Source: Sphingobacterium faecium (GTDB taxonomy: Bacteria > Bacteroidota > Bacteroidia > Sphingobacteriales > Sphingobacteriaceae). From it: DNA of 64,000 nucleotides. A model generated the notes under the pieces. The model worked only from the letters and a program-made list of their open reading frames with translations, was not told the DNA's origin and did not search any database. Numbering within the stretch: position 1 is the first letter of the stretch; every line of letters starts with the position of its first letter. Location: assembly GCF_003054045.1 (NCBI RefSeq), contig NZ_QBKH01000004.1, forward strand, positions 124,001 through 188,000. The letters run 5' to 3'. The position numbers and the translations under genes are program-made. Positions 35,801 to 43,773 of the stretch are shown piece by piece.

Positions 35801-37659
35801 CCGTTCGTTCTAAATTATTAGCTCTTATCCAATCATCTAATCAAATCCTTAAGAATTTTCCAAATTCAAATCGTTATCAAAGTATAATAAAGGAAATTCT
35901 AGATGAAGTCAATCACTGGGAGACAAATTTGGATTTATCACAGATAAACGAAGCCAACATGGCCCATTATCTTTTTAAAACATTTAGCAAATTCAACAAA
36001 TTATCATTGTCCGAATCTGCAGATCATTTAAAACAAGAGTTTACCCGTTATCTACATGATAAAAAGATTTTAAAAGATTTTGAGGCAGATCTGAACAATG
36101 AAGGTTTCAATCTGACAGATCGCTTTTATTTAACTCAAAACTGGTTATATGCTTTTATTGAGAGCACTGATCATGTAATGACATTTGAAAAATACATTAA
36201 TGAAACAGCAGCGCTCATTTTATTTAATGAGGACGATTATGAACTCATTATAGCCAAGGATCAACTTTCGGTGGCACATTTGAAAGGTAGTCATCCCGTA
36301 ATTTTAAATGAAAGTTATCAAATAGATTTTCATTCTTTCATTCAAAAATTGACAAAATTTCAACACATCGATGTACCTCGTTTCGAGTCCTTTAATACAT
36401 TAAAAGAAAAATTAAGCACGGCCTATAAAAAAGAATTAAAGATAAACGAATTCGAGCCAAAAGTACTGAGTTCCTTTGTCCGCAATAAATTGATCAATGA
36501 TGTTTATTTTCCTCTAATCGGAACAAATTTCGCTAAGCAATTAGGTGTAGCTGGAGAAAATAAACGTACAGCAAAAATGGGCATGCTCCTGCTCATTTCT
36601 CCTCCAGGATATGGTAAAACAACATTGATGGAATATCTCGCAAAAACGATGGGTTTACATTTTGTGAAAATCAATGGTCCTACCATCGGTCACTCCATTA
36701 CCTCCATCGATCCAGCCGAAGCTAAAACTTCTGGTGAACGAGAAGAGCTTAAAAAAATTAATTTAGCATTTGAAATGGCGGACAATGTGATGCTGTATTT
36801 AGATGACATTCAACATCTCAACCCTGAATTTCTTCAAAAATTTATTTCTCTTGCTGATGGACAAAGAAAGATTGATGGTATTTTTGAAGGAGAAAGTAAG
36901 ACTTACGATCTTCGTGGAAATCGATTTTGTATCGTAATGGCTGGAAATCCTTATACGGAAAGTGGTTCTAAATTTAGAATCCCTGATATGTTAGCGAATC
37001 GTGCCGATGTATACAATTTAGGAGATGTTATTGGAGATACAGATTATTTATTCAATTTAAGTTTAATTGAAAATGCTGCAATTGAAAATCCTGCAATTGA
37101 TAAAATTGCAAGTAAGAGTTTTAATGATTTTTATGCGCTCATCCGATATATAGAAAATAAAGAAGAACAATTACCAGAGTTAGAAGGAAACTACCTAAAA
37201 CAAGACGTTGATGATTTCATTGCAGTTTTGCAGCATCTTTTTAAAATTCGGAATATCGTCATAAGAGTAAATCAAAACTATATCAACAGTGCTGCTATGC
37301 AAGATAATTATCGAACAGAGCCTCCATTTAAATTACAGGGCTCTTATCGTAATATGAGTAAATTAGTAGCTCAGGTCATACCGATGATGAATGACCGAGA
37401 AATTAATCAACTGGTTTTGACTCATTATGAAAGTGAATCACAAACACTTACCACAGATACAGAATCCAATTTATTAAAACTGAAAGAATTAGCACATCTC
37501 TTAACAGAAGAGGAAAAAGAACGCTGGGAAACAATTAAAAAGGTTTTTCAAAAAAATAATAAGCATGGTGATCTTGGGAAGGATGATAAGATGTTTGCTC
37601 AATTATTGGAATTTAATGAGAACCTACAAGGTATCATCCAAGCTATTAGTAAGAAATAA
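32827..37659 (+). CDS. Giant AAA+ ATPase (DNA-repair-ATPase-like), 1610 residues
   Basis: The single long protein has an N-terminal region of about 450 residues with beta-propeller-like short strands, coiled-coil segments at about 450-900, a further helical region, and a C-terminal AAA+ module. The AAA+ module has Walker A PPGYGKTT at 1259-1266, Walker B MLYLDD at 1322-1327, the sensor-1 region VMAGNP near 1370, and RIPDMLANRAD afterwards. Sequence databases call such proteins DNA repair ATPases, but I know of no demonstrated repair role. It is 239 bases downstream of the flotillin gene on the same strand and probably belongs to the same stress island. Its size and position suggest a membrane-associated remodelling machine. 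Confidence 0.8.
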   Translation: MQETQANNDTLDSGSYEIIRKRLLNQKETLSNKLQLLNTSRKEVFNSTNFILKANQRISTDNNCVSRGILAIGNICIFGYNVHFGLRTEIQLQDVFSIYLFEDNQFIPQDLDFINDVNFVNDYQNLYKYYRDSIFSKFRKTENYLYMIFQTTKNEQDLKAFKWLIKDGKLIYLDDRSIHEVKKANQHEFDWIKTTLEDRRLGRFPHISILDKVFIEAIHGDITFKIENNTESGKGIYSEKVSNLDQQLDDAEYHYADLGNMIALRIKPFQEEFRAYIFNLRTKEVVNLKTLNESAILLPDNQGIIFSNGYYLQNGTHKTFENNLENVQFLKKVISPNGEDYLYVFTHEQSNTYILMSYNIIQQSVETPIVCNGFTIFKDGSLIYFRTENEATRHHQVQIWETPYMAVLKENESRRDDPLYKIGNKDIVQAMSEVQEVIQLINKEDSYEGLYEDILKKSNSIIDSYFWINDKALQNLGEPLKQIKEVANTAIDEFVKVQIQRKHAEEILAVTEKKIEDLVFKVNSSIYEQLDQLVHNLSHTRKLQGEVIDLRHVKYIDNSRVNELEDQLQHIASHLSEKTIQFLLQEAALTSYEQKVIIQKQEVEKVTKAIDAKAIEDGCKAISSDLELLIDILHSLKIEDTTQTTRIIEKISVIFASLNEVRAQLTRKLNTLKSSEAIAEFSAQLTLLEQSIVNYLELSTSAEKVDEYYTKIVVNLEELESKFSEFEEFALKIADKRDEIIKAFNGKRESIIEQVNKRSSSLEQIALRVLKNIENKAKSLSTREDILSFYSTDLMVDKIRQIIAELKTIQDVSKAESLENLLKKSQEDALRILRDKSELFVEGENIIKLGKNNFTVNNQRLGLTLIRRQDELYYHLTGTSFYQKVTAQEINTFRDIWEQEIISENKLVYRAEYLAYKTFIASQSEENFNAEKFINQTVEQNYAESYIKGVHNFDALQIYEQLHILGKKLDLLQFDPDTRTYAHFFWHQLDPSVRSKLLALIQSSNQILKNFPNSNRYQSIIKEILDEVNHWETNLDLSQINEANMAHYLFKTFSKFNKLSLSESADHLKQEFTRYLHDKKILKDFEADLNNEGFNLTDRFYLTQNWLYAFIESTDHVMTFEKYINETAALILFNEDDYELIIAKDQLSVAHLKGSHPVILNESYQIDFHSFIQKLTKFQHIDVPRFESFNTLKEKLSTAYKKELKINEFEPKVLSSFVRNKLINDVYFPLIGTNFAKQLGVAGENKRTAKMGMLLLISPPGYGKTTLMEYLAKTMGLHFVKINGPTIGHSITSIDPAEAKTSGEREELKKINLAFEMADNVMLYLDDIQHLNPEFLQKFISLADGQRKIDGIFEGESKTYDLRGNRFCIVMAGNPYTESGSKFRIPDMLANRADVYNLGDVIGDTDYLFNLSLIENAAIENPAIDKIASKSFNDFYALIRYIENKEEQLPELEGNYLKQDVDDFIAVLQHLFKIRNIVIRVNQNYINSAAMQDNYRTEPPFKLQGSYRNMSKLVAQVIPMMNDREINQLVLTHYESESQTLTTDTESNLLKLKELAHLLTEEEKERWETIKKVFQKNNKHGDLGKDDKMFAQLLEFNENLQGIIQAISKK

Positions 37660-37697
37660 CGATAGATCTTATGATTTAAGATTATGCTACTTTCTTA

Positions 37698-37740
37698 AAA
37701 TTAAAGGGGCATTCATCTATTTTGAATGCCCCTTTAATTT
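37698..37740. terminator. Strong bidirectional terminator after the giant ATPase gene
   Basis: A perfect 18-bp inverted repeat (37698-37715 with 37723-37740) has A/T runs on both ends. It lies between convergent genes. Confidence 0.88.
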
Positions 37741-37753
37741 ATAGCTTTATGAT

Positions 37754-38161
37754 CTATTTGCTAGCTGCGCCAGTTATCTCAGTCGCCAATTTTTGAGTAT
37801 ACTCAGCCCATAATTTAGCATCATCAGCTGTAAACTTACTCGCAGCGGTCGCTGTTTTAGTAGCCCACTCTTGTTGCTTGGTGGCTAGTTCTTGAAGCTT
37901 AGTCGCATTCCCTCCTTTAGCGGCAGCAACATACTCATTCACAAATTTTGTATAATCATCAGCCAATTGTTGTACTTCGGGAGAACTAAATTTCGGTACT
38001 GTAGTTGTCGAAGTCGTTTCTGTCGTAGTTGTTGTTGCAACACCATTATCAGTATTTACTTGAGTAGTTGTATCTTTTACCTCTACTTTTTTGCTGTCTG
38101 TATTATTACAAGACGCAAACATAATTACTGCGGCTGCAGCAGATAAAACTAATTTCTTCAT
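37754..38161 (-). CDS. Small lipoprotein of unknown function
   Basis: This 135-residue protein has a lipoprotein signal (MFASCNN, lipidated Cys near residue 18), a low-complexity Thr-rich linker (about 40-55), and an Ala/Lys/Thr-rich helical domain (FSSPEVQQLADDYTKFVNEY onward). No enzyme motif is visible. It is convergent with the giant ATPase gene and shares its terminator. It is probably anchored in a membrane facing the periplasm. Confidence 0.65.
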   Translation of the reverse strand: MKKLVLSAAAAVIMFASCNNTDSKKVEVKDTTTQVNTDNGVATTTTTETTSTTTVPKFSSPEVQQLADDYTKFVNEYVAAAKGGNATKLQELATKQQEWATKTATAASKFTADDAKLWAEYTQKLATEITGAASK

Positions 38162-38454
38162 AAAATTTAAGTTTAAAATAAATAAAATTATGTTAATTTA
38201 AAATAAATTTAAGATAATAAAGTTTAGAATTAAAGAGATTATATAGACCCTGATAGAAAAAACAAGCATCTCTTCTTTTAAAGTAGAATAAAGGGTTTTT
38301 AATACCTTGAAATTTGTTCATAATTTAGAATTATTGTAACATTCGCTAAGTTTTAGAATGTAATTTTCGAGAATATCATATTACTAACCAAACAGTTAGC
38401 TTATCTAAACAGCTATTTAAATATCGTATAGCAAATAGAATATTAGGTAGATTG

Positions 38455-39936
38455 TTACCACCTTCCTCCTGCTCCACCACCACCTGAAGATCCTCCACCA
38501 AAACTTCCTCCACCGGATCCACCAGAACGCCCCGATCCACTTCCAGAACTACTAGAAGAAGACCTGACTAGACGAGGCGTATTATGAGTTCCATGAGATA
38601 TCTCATAGCCACAGTATTTACACAAATCGTACTTCTCTTCCAATCCACCAGAACTATAAGTAGCCTTCGTAATTGTCTTTCGCAAATCTTTTTCAAATGT
38701 TTTATAATGGCATTGTGGACATAGTATAATAGTTTTATCCTCATCCCAGGGAATCAATTTAGTCTCGTTTGTTTTACTATTAACCCAGACTTCATAGTCA
38801 CGGCTATTAATTTTTTCTTCCATTAATTGTCCTGCATCCAGAAAATTTCTCATTTTTGAATCTGCTTGATCTCGATTTATTCTTAACCAGTTTCCGGAAT
38901 TATCAGGAGCGACTAAACGTCCTGGATGAAGACTTAATCGCTTATTGGATCTTCCAAAATCTATCCATGCCAAAGGACTTATTAATAACGGTAGGAAATT
39001 CCATTTCAAAAATTTACGAATAGCTTGCTGAATGTTTTCCTCATCCTTATAAGAATTTGTGACAGCTGTAATACCAGCATTATATTTCATACCTAAAGTA
39101 ATCACTCCGAAAATGAGAATGAAGTAGGGCAAATTTTTAACTTGATAAACTTGGTCAAAATTTTCAAAAACAAATGCAAAAATAAAGGAAGTAAAAAACA
39201 TCAGTATTCCCATACAACCACAACCACTGATTAATGGAGGAAAGTAACTGCTTTTTTTTGTTATTTTCCCTTTCGTGATTTTGGTGACCACTGAAATCCA
39301 AACATAAAGAAATATGAATACGGCAAGTACTAACAACGAATTTCTTAAATATGGATTTTTAAAATTCCAAAAAGGTATTGCTTCGGGCATTAACCGATCT
39401 AATTCAGCTCTTGCATCTGGAGCATTTAAGATTTTTTGGATAAATTTTGATGACTCTAAAACTCCACGATCATAATCATCATTTCGAAAATTAGGAACTA
39501 AATATTTTTCACCTATCCGTTTAAGGTAAGCATCTGGCAATATACTTTCCATACCATAACCCGATATAAATCGGTACTCATGTCTATTTTTGGCAATAAA
39601 AAGAAGTAAACCATTATTACTCTCTTTTTTTCCGATTCCCCAAGTATTGAATAACTTTAATGCAAAATCAAAATCGCTATCTCCAACGTAATCATCAACG
39701 ATAACAATCGCAAATTCACACGCTGTAATCGAGTCGATCCGCCAAGATATAGCGTCAAGTTCATCCATAACACTTGAAGAAATAATATGATCTGGATTTG
39801 ATACAAAATAAGCCTGCCCCTTGATTTTAGGATTAGGAAGATCCTCGACTGTATATTGAGCAAATGAAAGCGAAAACCCGTGTATTAAAATAGAGGTAAT
39901 TAGGGTATAAATAAATATTTTTATTTTCCTTGACAT
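38455..39936 (-). CDS. TPM-domain membrane protein with zinc-ribbon insert
   Basis: This 493-residue protein has a signal peptide, then a TPM domain (about 45-165, with WGIGKKESNNGLLLFIAKNRHEYRF and SGYGMESILPDAYLKRIGE), and several membrane helices at about 195-300. Near 410-450 are two CxxC pairs (ILCPQCH and LCKYCGYE), probably a zinc ribbon. It ends in a Gly/Ser-rich tail finishing GGAGGRW, as in the YgcG family. TPM proteins are linked to stress and membrane protein turnover; the activity is unproven. It stands alone on the minus strand. Confidence 0.75.
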   Translation of the reverse strand: MSRKIKIFIYTLITSILIHGFSLSFAQYTVEDLPNPKIKGQAYFVSNPDHIISSSVMDELDAISWRIDSITACEFAIVIVDDYVGDSDFDFALKLFNTWGIGKKESNNGLLLFIAKNRHEYRFISGYGMESILPDAYLKRIGEKYLVPNFRNDDYDRGVLESSKFIQKILNAPDARAELDRLMPEAIPFWNFKNPYLRNSLLVLAVFIFLYVWISVVTKITKGKITKKSSYFPPLISGCGCMGILMFFTSFIFAFVFENFDQVYQVKNLPYFILIFGVITLGMKYNAGITAVTNSYKDEENIQQAIRKFLKWNFLPLLISPLAWIDFGRSNKRLSLHPGRLVAPDNSGNWLRINRDQADSKMRNFLDAGQLMEEKINSRDYEVWVNSKTNETKLIPWDEDKTIILCPQCHYKTFEKDLRKTITKATYSSGGLEEKYDLCKYCGYEISHGTHNTPRLVRSSSSSSGSGSGRSGGSGGGSFGGGSSGGGGAGGRW

Positions 39937-40023
39937 AACTTTTCATTAATCTTTCATTCCTCATCTAAAATAATCTAGACGATCATTTTTAATAATGCCG
40001 TAATAACAGTTCTTAAATTAAAT

Positions 40024-41730
40024 TCAACCTTTAACCTTTCCCGATGAGACTGTAAAAATACCATAGTCATCAATGAGCATATCCTCTTTCTTAATATGAT
40101 TAAACGCCATTATACGATCTAGTTCTTTTTGAGAGCGTCTACGCATTACCCAATCCTTTTTTTGATGACTATTCAGAACAAATGCTATCATTTTCAATTG
40201 TGGATGCCAAGGTTGTCCAGTATATACAATATGACTATTTTCCTCTGAGATAGAAACAATGCCTTGCACAGCTTTATTCGTAAGTTGATTATCTCCGAAT
40301 AATTCGAAGATTCCAGAAATGATCGTAATATTGGGTTCAAAATTAATGAGCTGATAAGTCTTAGGATCAAAACAGTCAAAATTTGTAAAACGAATATGGC
40401 TATAACCTTTTTGATCAATAATTTTTTCGCCCAAACTGATATTTGATTCCACAAATTCATTGATCACAATTTCTACATCCGGGTACCTCTCCTTGATATC
40501 AAAAAGATAATTTCCTGTCCCACCTGCAATATCTAAAATCTTTACCTTTCTTCCAGAAGATTGAATATCTTGAATATTCTTTTCTAATAATGTCAATAGA
40601 TGTTGTTTTCGAATTCGGATCCCTCTCCAACCAATCGCTTCTAAATACCCTTTATCAATCACTTTACCGATTCCAAATTTGCCATTTGCTTGATTATGAT
40701 ACACATAGTCTAGCGATATACCAGAATCAAATCCGTATTTTAAACCAAGAGCCATCCCTTCACTTAAAGTACCAATTTTTCCCAAAGACCATTTTTGAAA
40801 CGCAAAGTTCAACTTTTCCATAGTTGGCATTACTTTGTAATATAAGTTCTCATACTCTTTTACCGAGAACAAGTCCGGAGCTAAGCTGAGCTCATTCGGT
40901 TCCAATTCAAATGATTTGACTACAAAAGTTTTAATATATTGATACACTTCATGCCTCCCACTCTCGAACAATATGCCATGAAAAAAATTAGTTAAAGTTC
41001 TAAATTCCTTAACTTGCGACTCCAAATTGACATAAAATTTCTTTTGCACACTATTTTTTACCACATAATCTTTTTCAGCAGATAGGATCAAAGTTGGAAT
41101 ATTAATCGCTGCGGCATCCTCCACCAATCTTTTACCTGCACTTTGTAAATCCACTAATAACCTACCATTAATCGACTTTGAAATCAGCGGATCTTGATCA
41201 TACGCCTCCTGTTGTGCTTTATCGTGAGTTAAAACTTTAGACTTGACATAACTTTGAATCACTAAATCTTTTTTTAGTTTGGTTGTAAAACCAATAAACT
41301 CATTAGCAAAAGGAACATATAATTTAATCTCAAATGCAGGAGCTAACAAGGCCATACCTGCAATTGCAGGAGCAAAATCATGAACCCATGACGTCACAAT
41401 AACTCCAGCTATGCTATTGGCAATTACGAAAATATCTTGTTCATCTATCTGGTATTGATGATGCAGATATTTAGAAAACATATCCAAATCCCGTACATTA
41501 TCCATGAAAATTGGTGATACCGGTTCTTTGGTATAACCATGTCCACGAAGATCATAAGCGAAAATATTATATCCCTCAAACTGAGCATCCGTGGCAATCT
41601 CATGTAACCGTTCAGAATGTTCGTGACCACGGTGTATAATGATCAATGTTTTTTGATTGGGTTGAAAATTCCATTCTCGATAAAAAATGTCACTTCCGTC
41701 AAAACTTTTAAAATATCCTGTGTTCATCAT
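40024..41730 (-). CDS. Fused alpha/beta hydrolase and SAM methyltransferase (YnbC-like)
   Basis: This 568-residue protein has an N-terminal alpha/beta hydrolase half (about 10-275): RGHGYTKEP, the nucleophile region ANSIAGVIV and HGILFESGRHEVY. A class I SAM-binding half follows (about 385-560), with ILDIAGGTGNYL as motif I. This fusion is the layout of E. coli YnbC. The nucleophile elbow is A-N-S-I-A, not the common G-x-S-x-G, so activity is uncertain. It is the last gene of the six-gene lipid operon; only 4 bases separate it from the phosphatase-fusion gene. It would hydrolyse and methylate a lipid intermediate, but this is inference. Confidence 0.75.
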   Translation of the reverse strand: MMNTGYFKSFDGSDIFYREWNFQPNQKTLIIIHRGHEHSERLHEIATDAQFEGYNIFAYDLRGHGYTKEPVSPIFMDNVRDLDMFSKYLHHQYQIDEQDIFVIANSIAGVIVTSWVHDFAPAIAGMALLAPAFEIKLYVPFANEFIGFTTKLKKDLVIQSYVKSKVLTHDKAQQEAYDQDPLISKSINGRLLVDLQSAGKRLVEDAAAINIPTLILSAEKDYVVKNSVQKKFYVNLESQVKEFRTLTNFFHGILFESGRHEVYQYIKTFVVKSFELEPNELSLAPDLFSVKEYENLYYKVMPTMEKLNFAFQKWSLGKIGTLSEGMALGLKYGFDSGISLDYVYHNQANGKFGIGKVIDKGYLEAIGWRGIRIRKQHLLTLLEKNIQDIQSSGRKVKILDIAGGTGNYLFDIKERYPDVEIVINEFVESNISLGEKIIDQKGYSHIRFTNFDCFDPKTYQLINFEPNITIISGIFELFGDNQLTNKAVQGIVSISEENSHIVYTGQPWHPQLKMIAFVLNSHQKKDWVMRRRSQKELDRIMAFNHIKKEDMLIDDYGIFTVSSGKVKG

Positions 41731-41734
41731 CTTT

Positions 41735-43042
41735 TCATTTTAATAAGTCAATTGAAGCGGCATGTAGAATACTATTTTTATTCTTTTCTTGCATCAAAGC
41801 AATTGATTGGTTTATGTTTAAATATAATATTTTTTTTAACAATAATACACCTACTAATGTACTTCTGGAATACCCCATGGTACAGTGTATGATCACTCTT
41901 GTTTCTGGACATCGTTGCTCATACACGACCGCTATCTTGCTAACCAGATTTTCCAGATCAACAATTGAAGCTACTCCAATATCCAATATAGGGAATGAAT
42001 AATACAAACACTGTTCCCTAATGATCCTATTTTCCTCCAACTCTGCTGACAAGTCATATACATAATCCTTTTTAGATATCTGACAAGCTACAATCTCTTT
42101 ATTGGTTAATCGAGCTGTAATAAACATGTGTGGCAATATTTCTAAGAGTACCTTTTCTTGTTTTTTCCTAAAAAAATGCCATATTAAATAATATGAAAAC
42201 TGATAAGGAAAATAAAATATCTTTTTCAAGATTGAAATATGTCCATGTTTATCTTTTAAAAAATGGTGACGGTTATATTGATATTGTAACCCAACCATAA
42301 AGACCATTATACTGACCCATACTGCTACACAACAATAGATAAGATTTAATTCATAGCATAATGAAGCCAATAAACATACTATAAAACTGAATAGATAATA
42401 AAAACAAGCAATATATTGATTCCTGCACGCAGCTAATTTTTTATTGGGAAAGGTTAATATCAAAACAATCTGTACAAGTATTAATGACGTTATTACATCT
42501 ATGAAGTGATGTTGATAAACAGTCATTGTCGATATTCCTAAAAGAATTAACCAGAATCCAAAAATGAATTTCATAACTCCAAATAAACGTTCTTTTAATA
42601 CAGACCAAAACAAACAAGCATAACCAATATGTAATGATGGCGCCTGATTGAAGGGAGAATCCCAAGTCTTTAAAAAATCAAAAAAATAATATAACGGAAA
42701 AGTATTGACAATTGGTTTTGAATAAGAAAACTGAAGCGGAATAAGGATAAAGAAAATACCAGATGCAACCGTTAATAGCACAACACGTTTTAGATACACC
42801 ATCAATTGAGATCTAGTGCGGCATAGAAAACAAAGTGACAAAAAAAACAATCCGCTGGACATATATGGAATAATCATCCAAGGAATAAAAGGAATATATC
42901 TTTCAAAACTAAATACAAAAGAAGGTACAACTTCCAAATTAGAAGCATAATAAGCACTAGCGTTGTAAATTAATGAAAATATAAACCAGCAGGCCAATGC
43001 TGCTTTAATTTTAAGTTGTATCGTCAATCGTTTTTCATCCAT
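41735..43042 (-). CDS. Fused PAP2 phosphatase and dual-specificity phosphatase (YnbD-like)
   Basis: This 435-residue protein has a multi-helix membrane PAP2 half (about 1-210) with NQAPSLHIGYA (PSxH motif) and YQHHFIDV. A cytoplasmic tyrosine/dual-specificity phosphatase half follows, with the active-site loop HCTMGYSRST (Cys-x5-Arg) near residue 395. The same fusion is found in E. coli YnbD. It probably dephosphorylates a phospholipid intermediate such as a phosphatidylinositol-phosphate-like or phosphatidylglycerol-phosphate-like species. The start overlaps the end of the dehydrogenase gene by 19 bases. Confidence 0.8.
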   Translation of the reverse strand: MDEKRLTIQLKIKAALACWFIFSLIYNASAYYASNLEVVPSFVFSFERYIPFIPWMIIPYMSSGLFFLSLCFLCRTRSQLMVYLKRVVLLTVASGIFFILIPLQFSYSKPIVNTFPLYYFFDFLKTWDSPFNQAPSLHIGYACLFWSVLKERLFGVMKFIFGFWLILLGISTMTVYQHHFIDVITSLILVQIVLILTFPNKKLAACRNQYIACFYYLFSFIVCLLASLCYELNLIYCCVAVWVSIMVFMVGLQYQYNRHHFLKDKHGHISILKKIFYFPYQFSYYLIWHFFRKKQEKVLLEILPHMFITARLTNKEIVACQISKKDYVYDLSAELEENRIIREQCLYYSFPILDIGVASIVDLENLVSKIAVVYEQRCPETRVIIHCTMGYSRSTLVGVLLLKKILYLNINQSIALMQEKNKNSILHAASIDLLK

Positions 43043-43773
43043 TTTGCTTTTTTATACATCATAATATCCAAAAACCGAGCAGGAAAATAAGACAGAAACT
43101 TCATCAAGACTTTCATCTTCCAGGGGAAAACATAAAGTTCCTTTTTTTTAACGATAGCGTCAGCAATATAGATGGCAGCTTCTTCTTGTGAAACTAAATA
43201 AGGTTTCTTTGATAAATTCTGTTGATTAAGATCGCGCAATTTTTGGGTATCCACATACCCAGGAGCAATAGTCGTGACTGTGATCCCAAATGGTTCTAAT
43301 GCCTTACGATATGCATCAGCAATTTGAATCACCGCTCTTTTGGATTTACTATATAGACTTGCTTTTGGGTAATGTAGCGTCCCAGAAACGGATGCAATCG
43401 TGACTATATGGCCTTGATTGTGTTTACGCATAACTTTTCTTGCTATCTCAAAACAATTAATAGTACCTAAAATATTGATTTGTAACATATCAATGCTTTC
43501 ATTATATCGGATCTTTCGAGCGACATCATCAGCATAGCTACCTGTTGTATTAATAAAAAGATCCAAAGGCTCCTGTTGCACAAAGTCAAGAACATAAAGC
43601 TGCAGCATTTCCACATTTAACACATCAACCTCATATTTCGTTAAATTGCCGTTTTCAATAACAGTTTTTTGTAAGTCTCTTCCACAAATAGCAACAAGAT
43701 AACCTTTAGCCAGATACAAATTAGCTAATGCCGCACCAATGCCAGATGTTCCGCCTGCAATAAAAACTTTCAT
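43024..43773 (-). CDS. Short-chain dehydrogenase/reductase
   Basis: This 249-residue SDR has GGTSGIGA at residues 7-14, a conserved N-T-G block, the catalytic serine in ASVSG and Y-x3-K in YSKSK. The start is set at ATG 43773, giving MKVFIAGG. Its ATGA overlaps the patatin stop, so translation is coupled. The C-terminus has a basic, hydrophobic tail (FPWKMKVLMKFLSYFPARF) suggesting membrane contact. It is inside a ynb-like lipid operon but has no counterpart in E. coli ynbABCD. It could reduce a ketone in the lipid headgroup or tail. Confidence 0.82.
   Translation of the reverse strand: MKVFIAGGTSGIGAALANLYLAKGYLVAICGRDLQKTVIENGNLTKYEVDVLNVEMLQLYVLDFVQQEPLDLFINTTGSYADDVARKIRYNESIDMLQINILGTINCFEIARKVMRKHNQGHIVTIASVSGTLHYPKASLYSKSKRAVIQIADAYRKALEPFGITVTTIAPGYVDTQKLRDLNQQNLSKKPYLVSQEEAAIYIADAIVKKKELYVFPWKMKVLMKFLSYFPARFLDIMMYKKAKWMKND

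Noticed and set aside
27710..37659. Prophage or mobile island around the XRE regulator
   Set aside because: No integrase, transposase, structural phage gene, flanking tRNA or direct repeat was found, and base composition looks like its surroundings.
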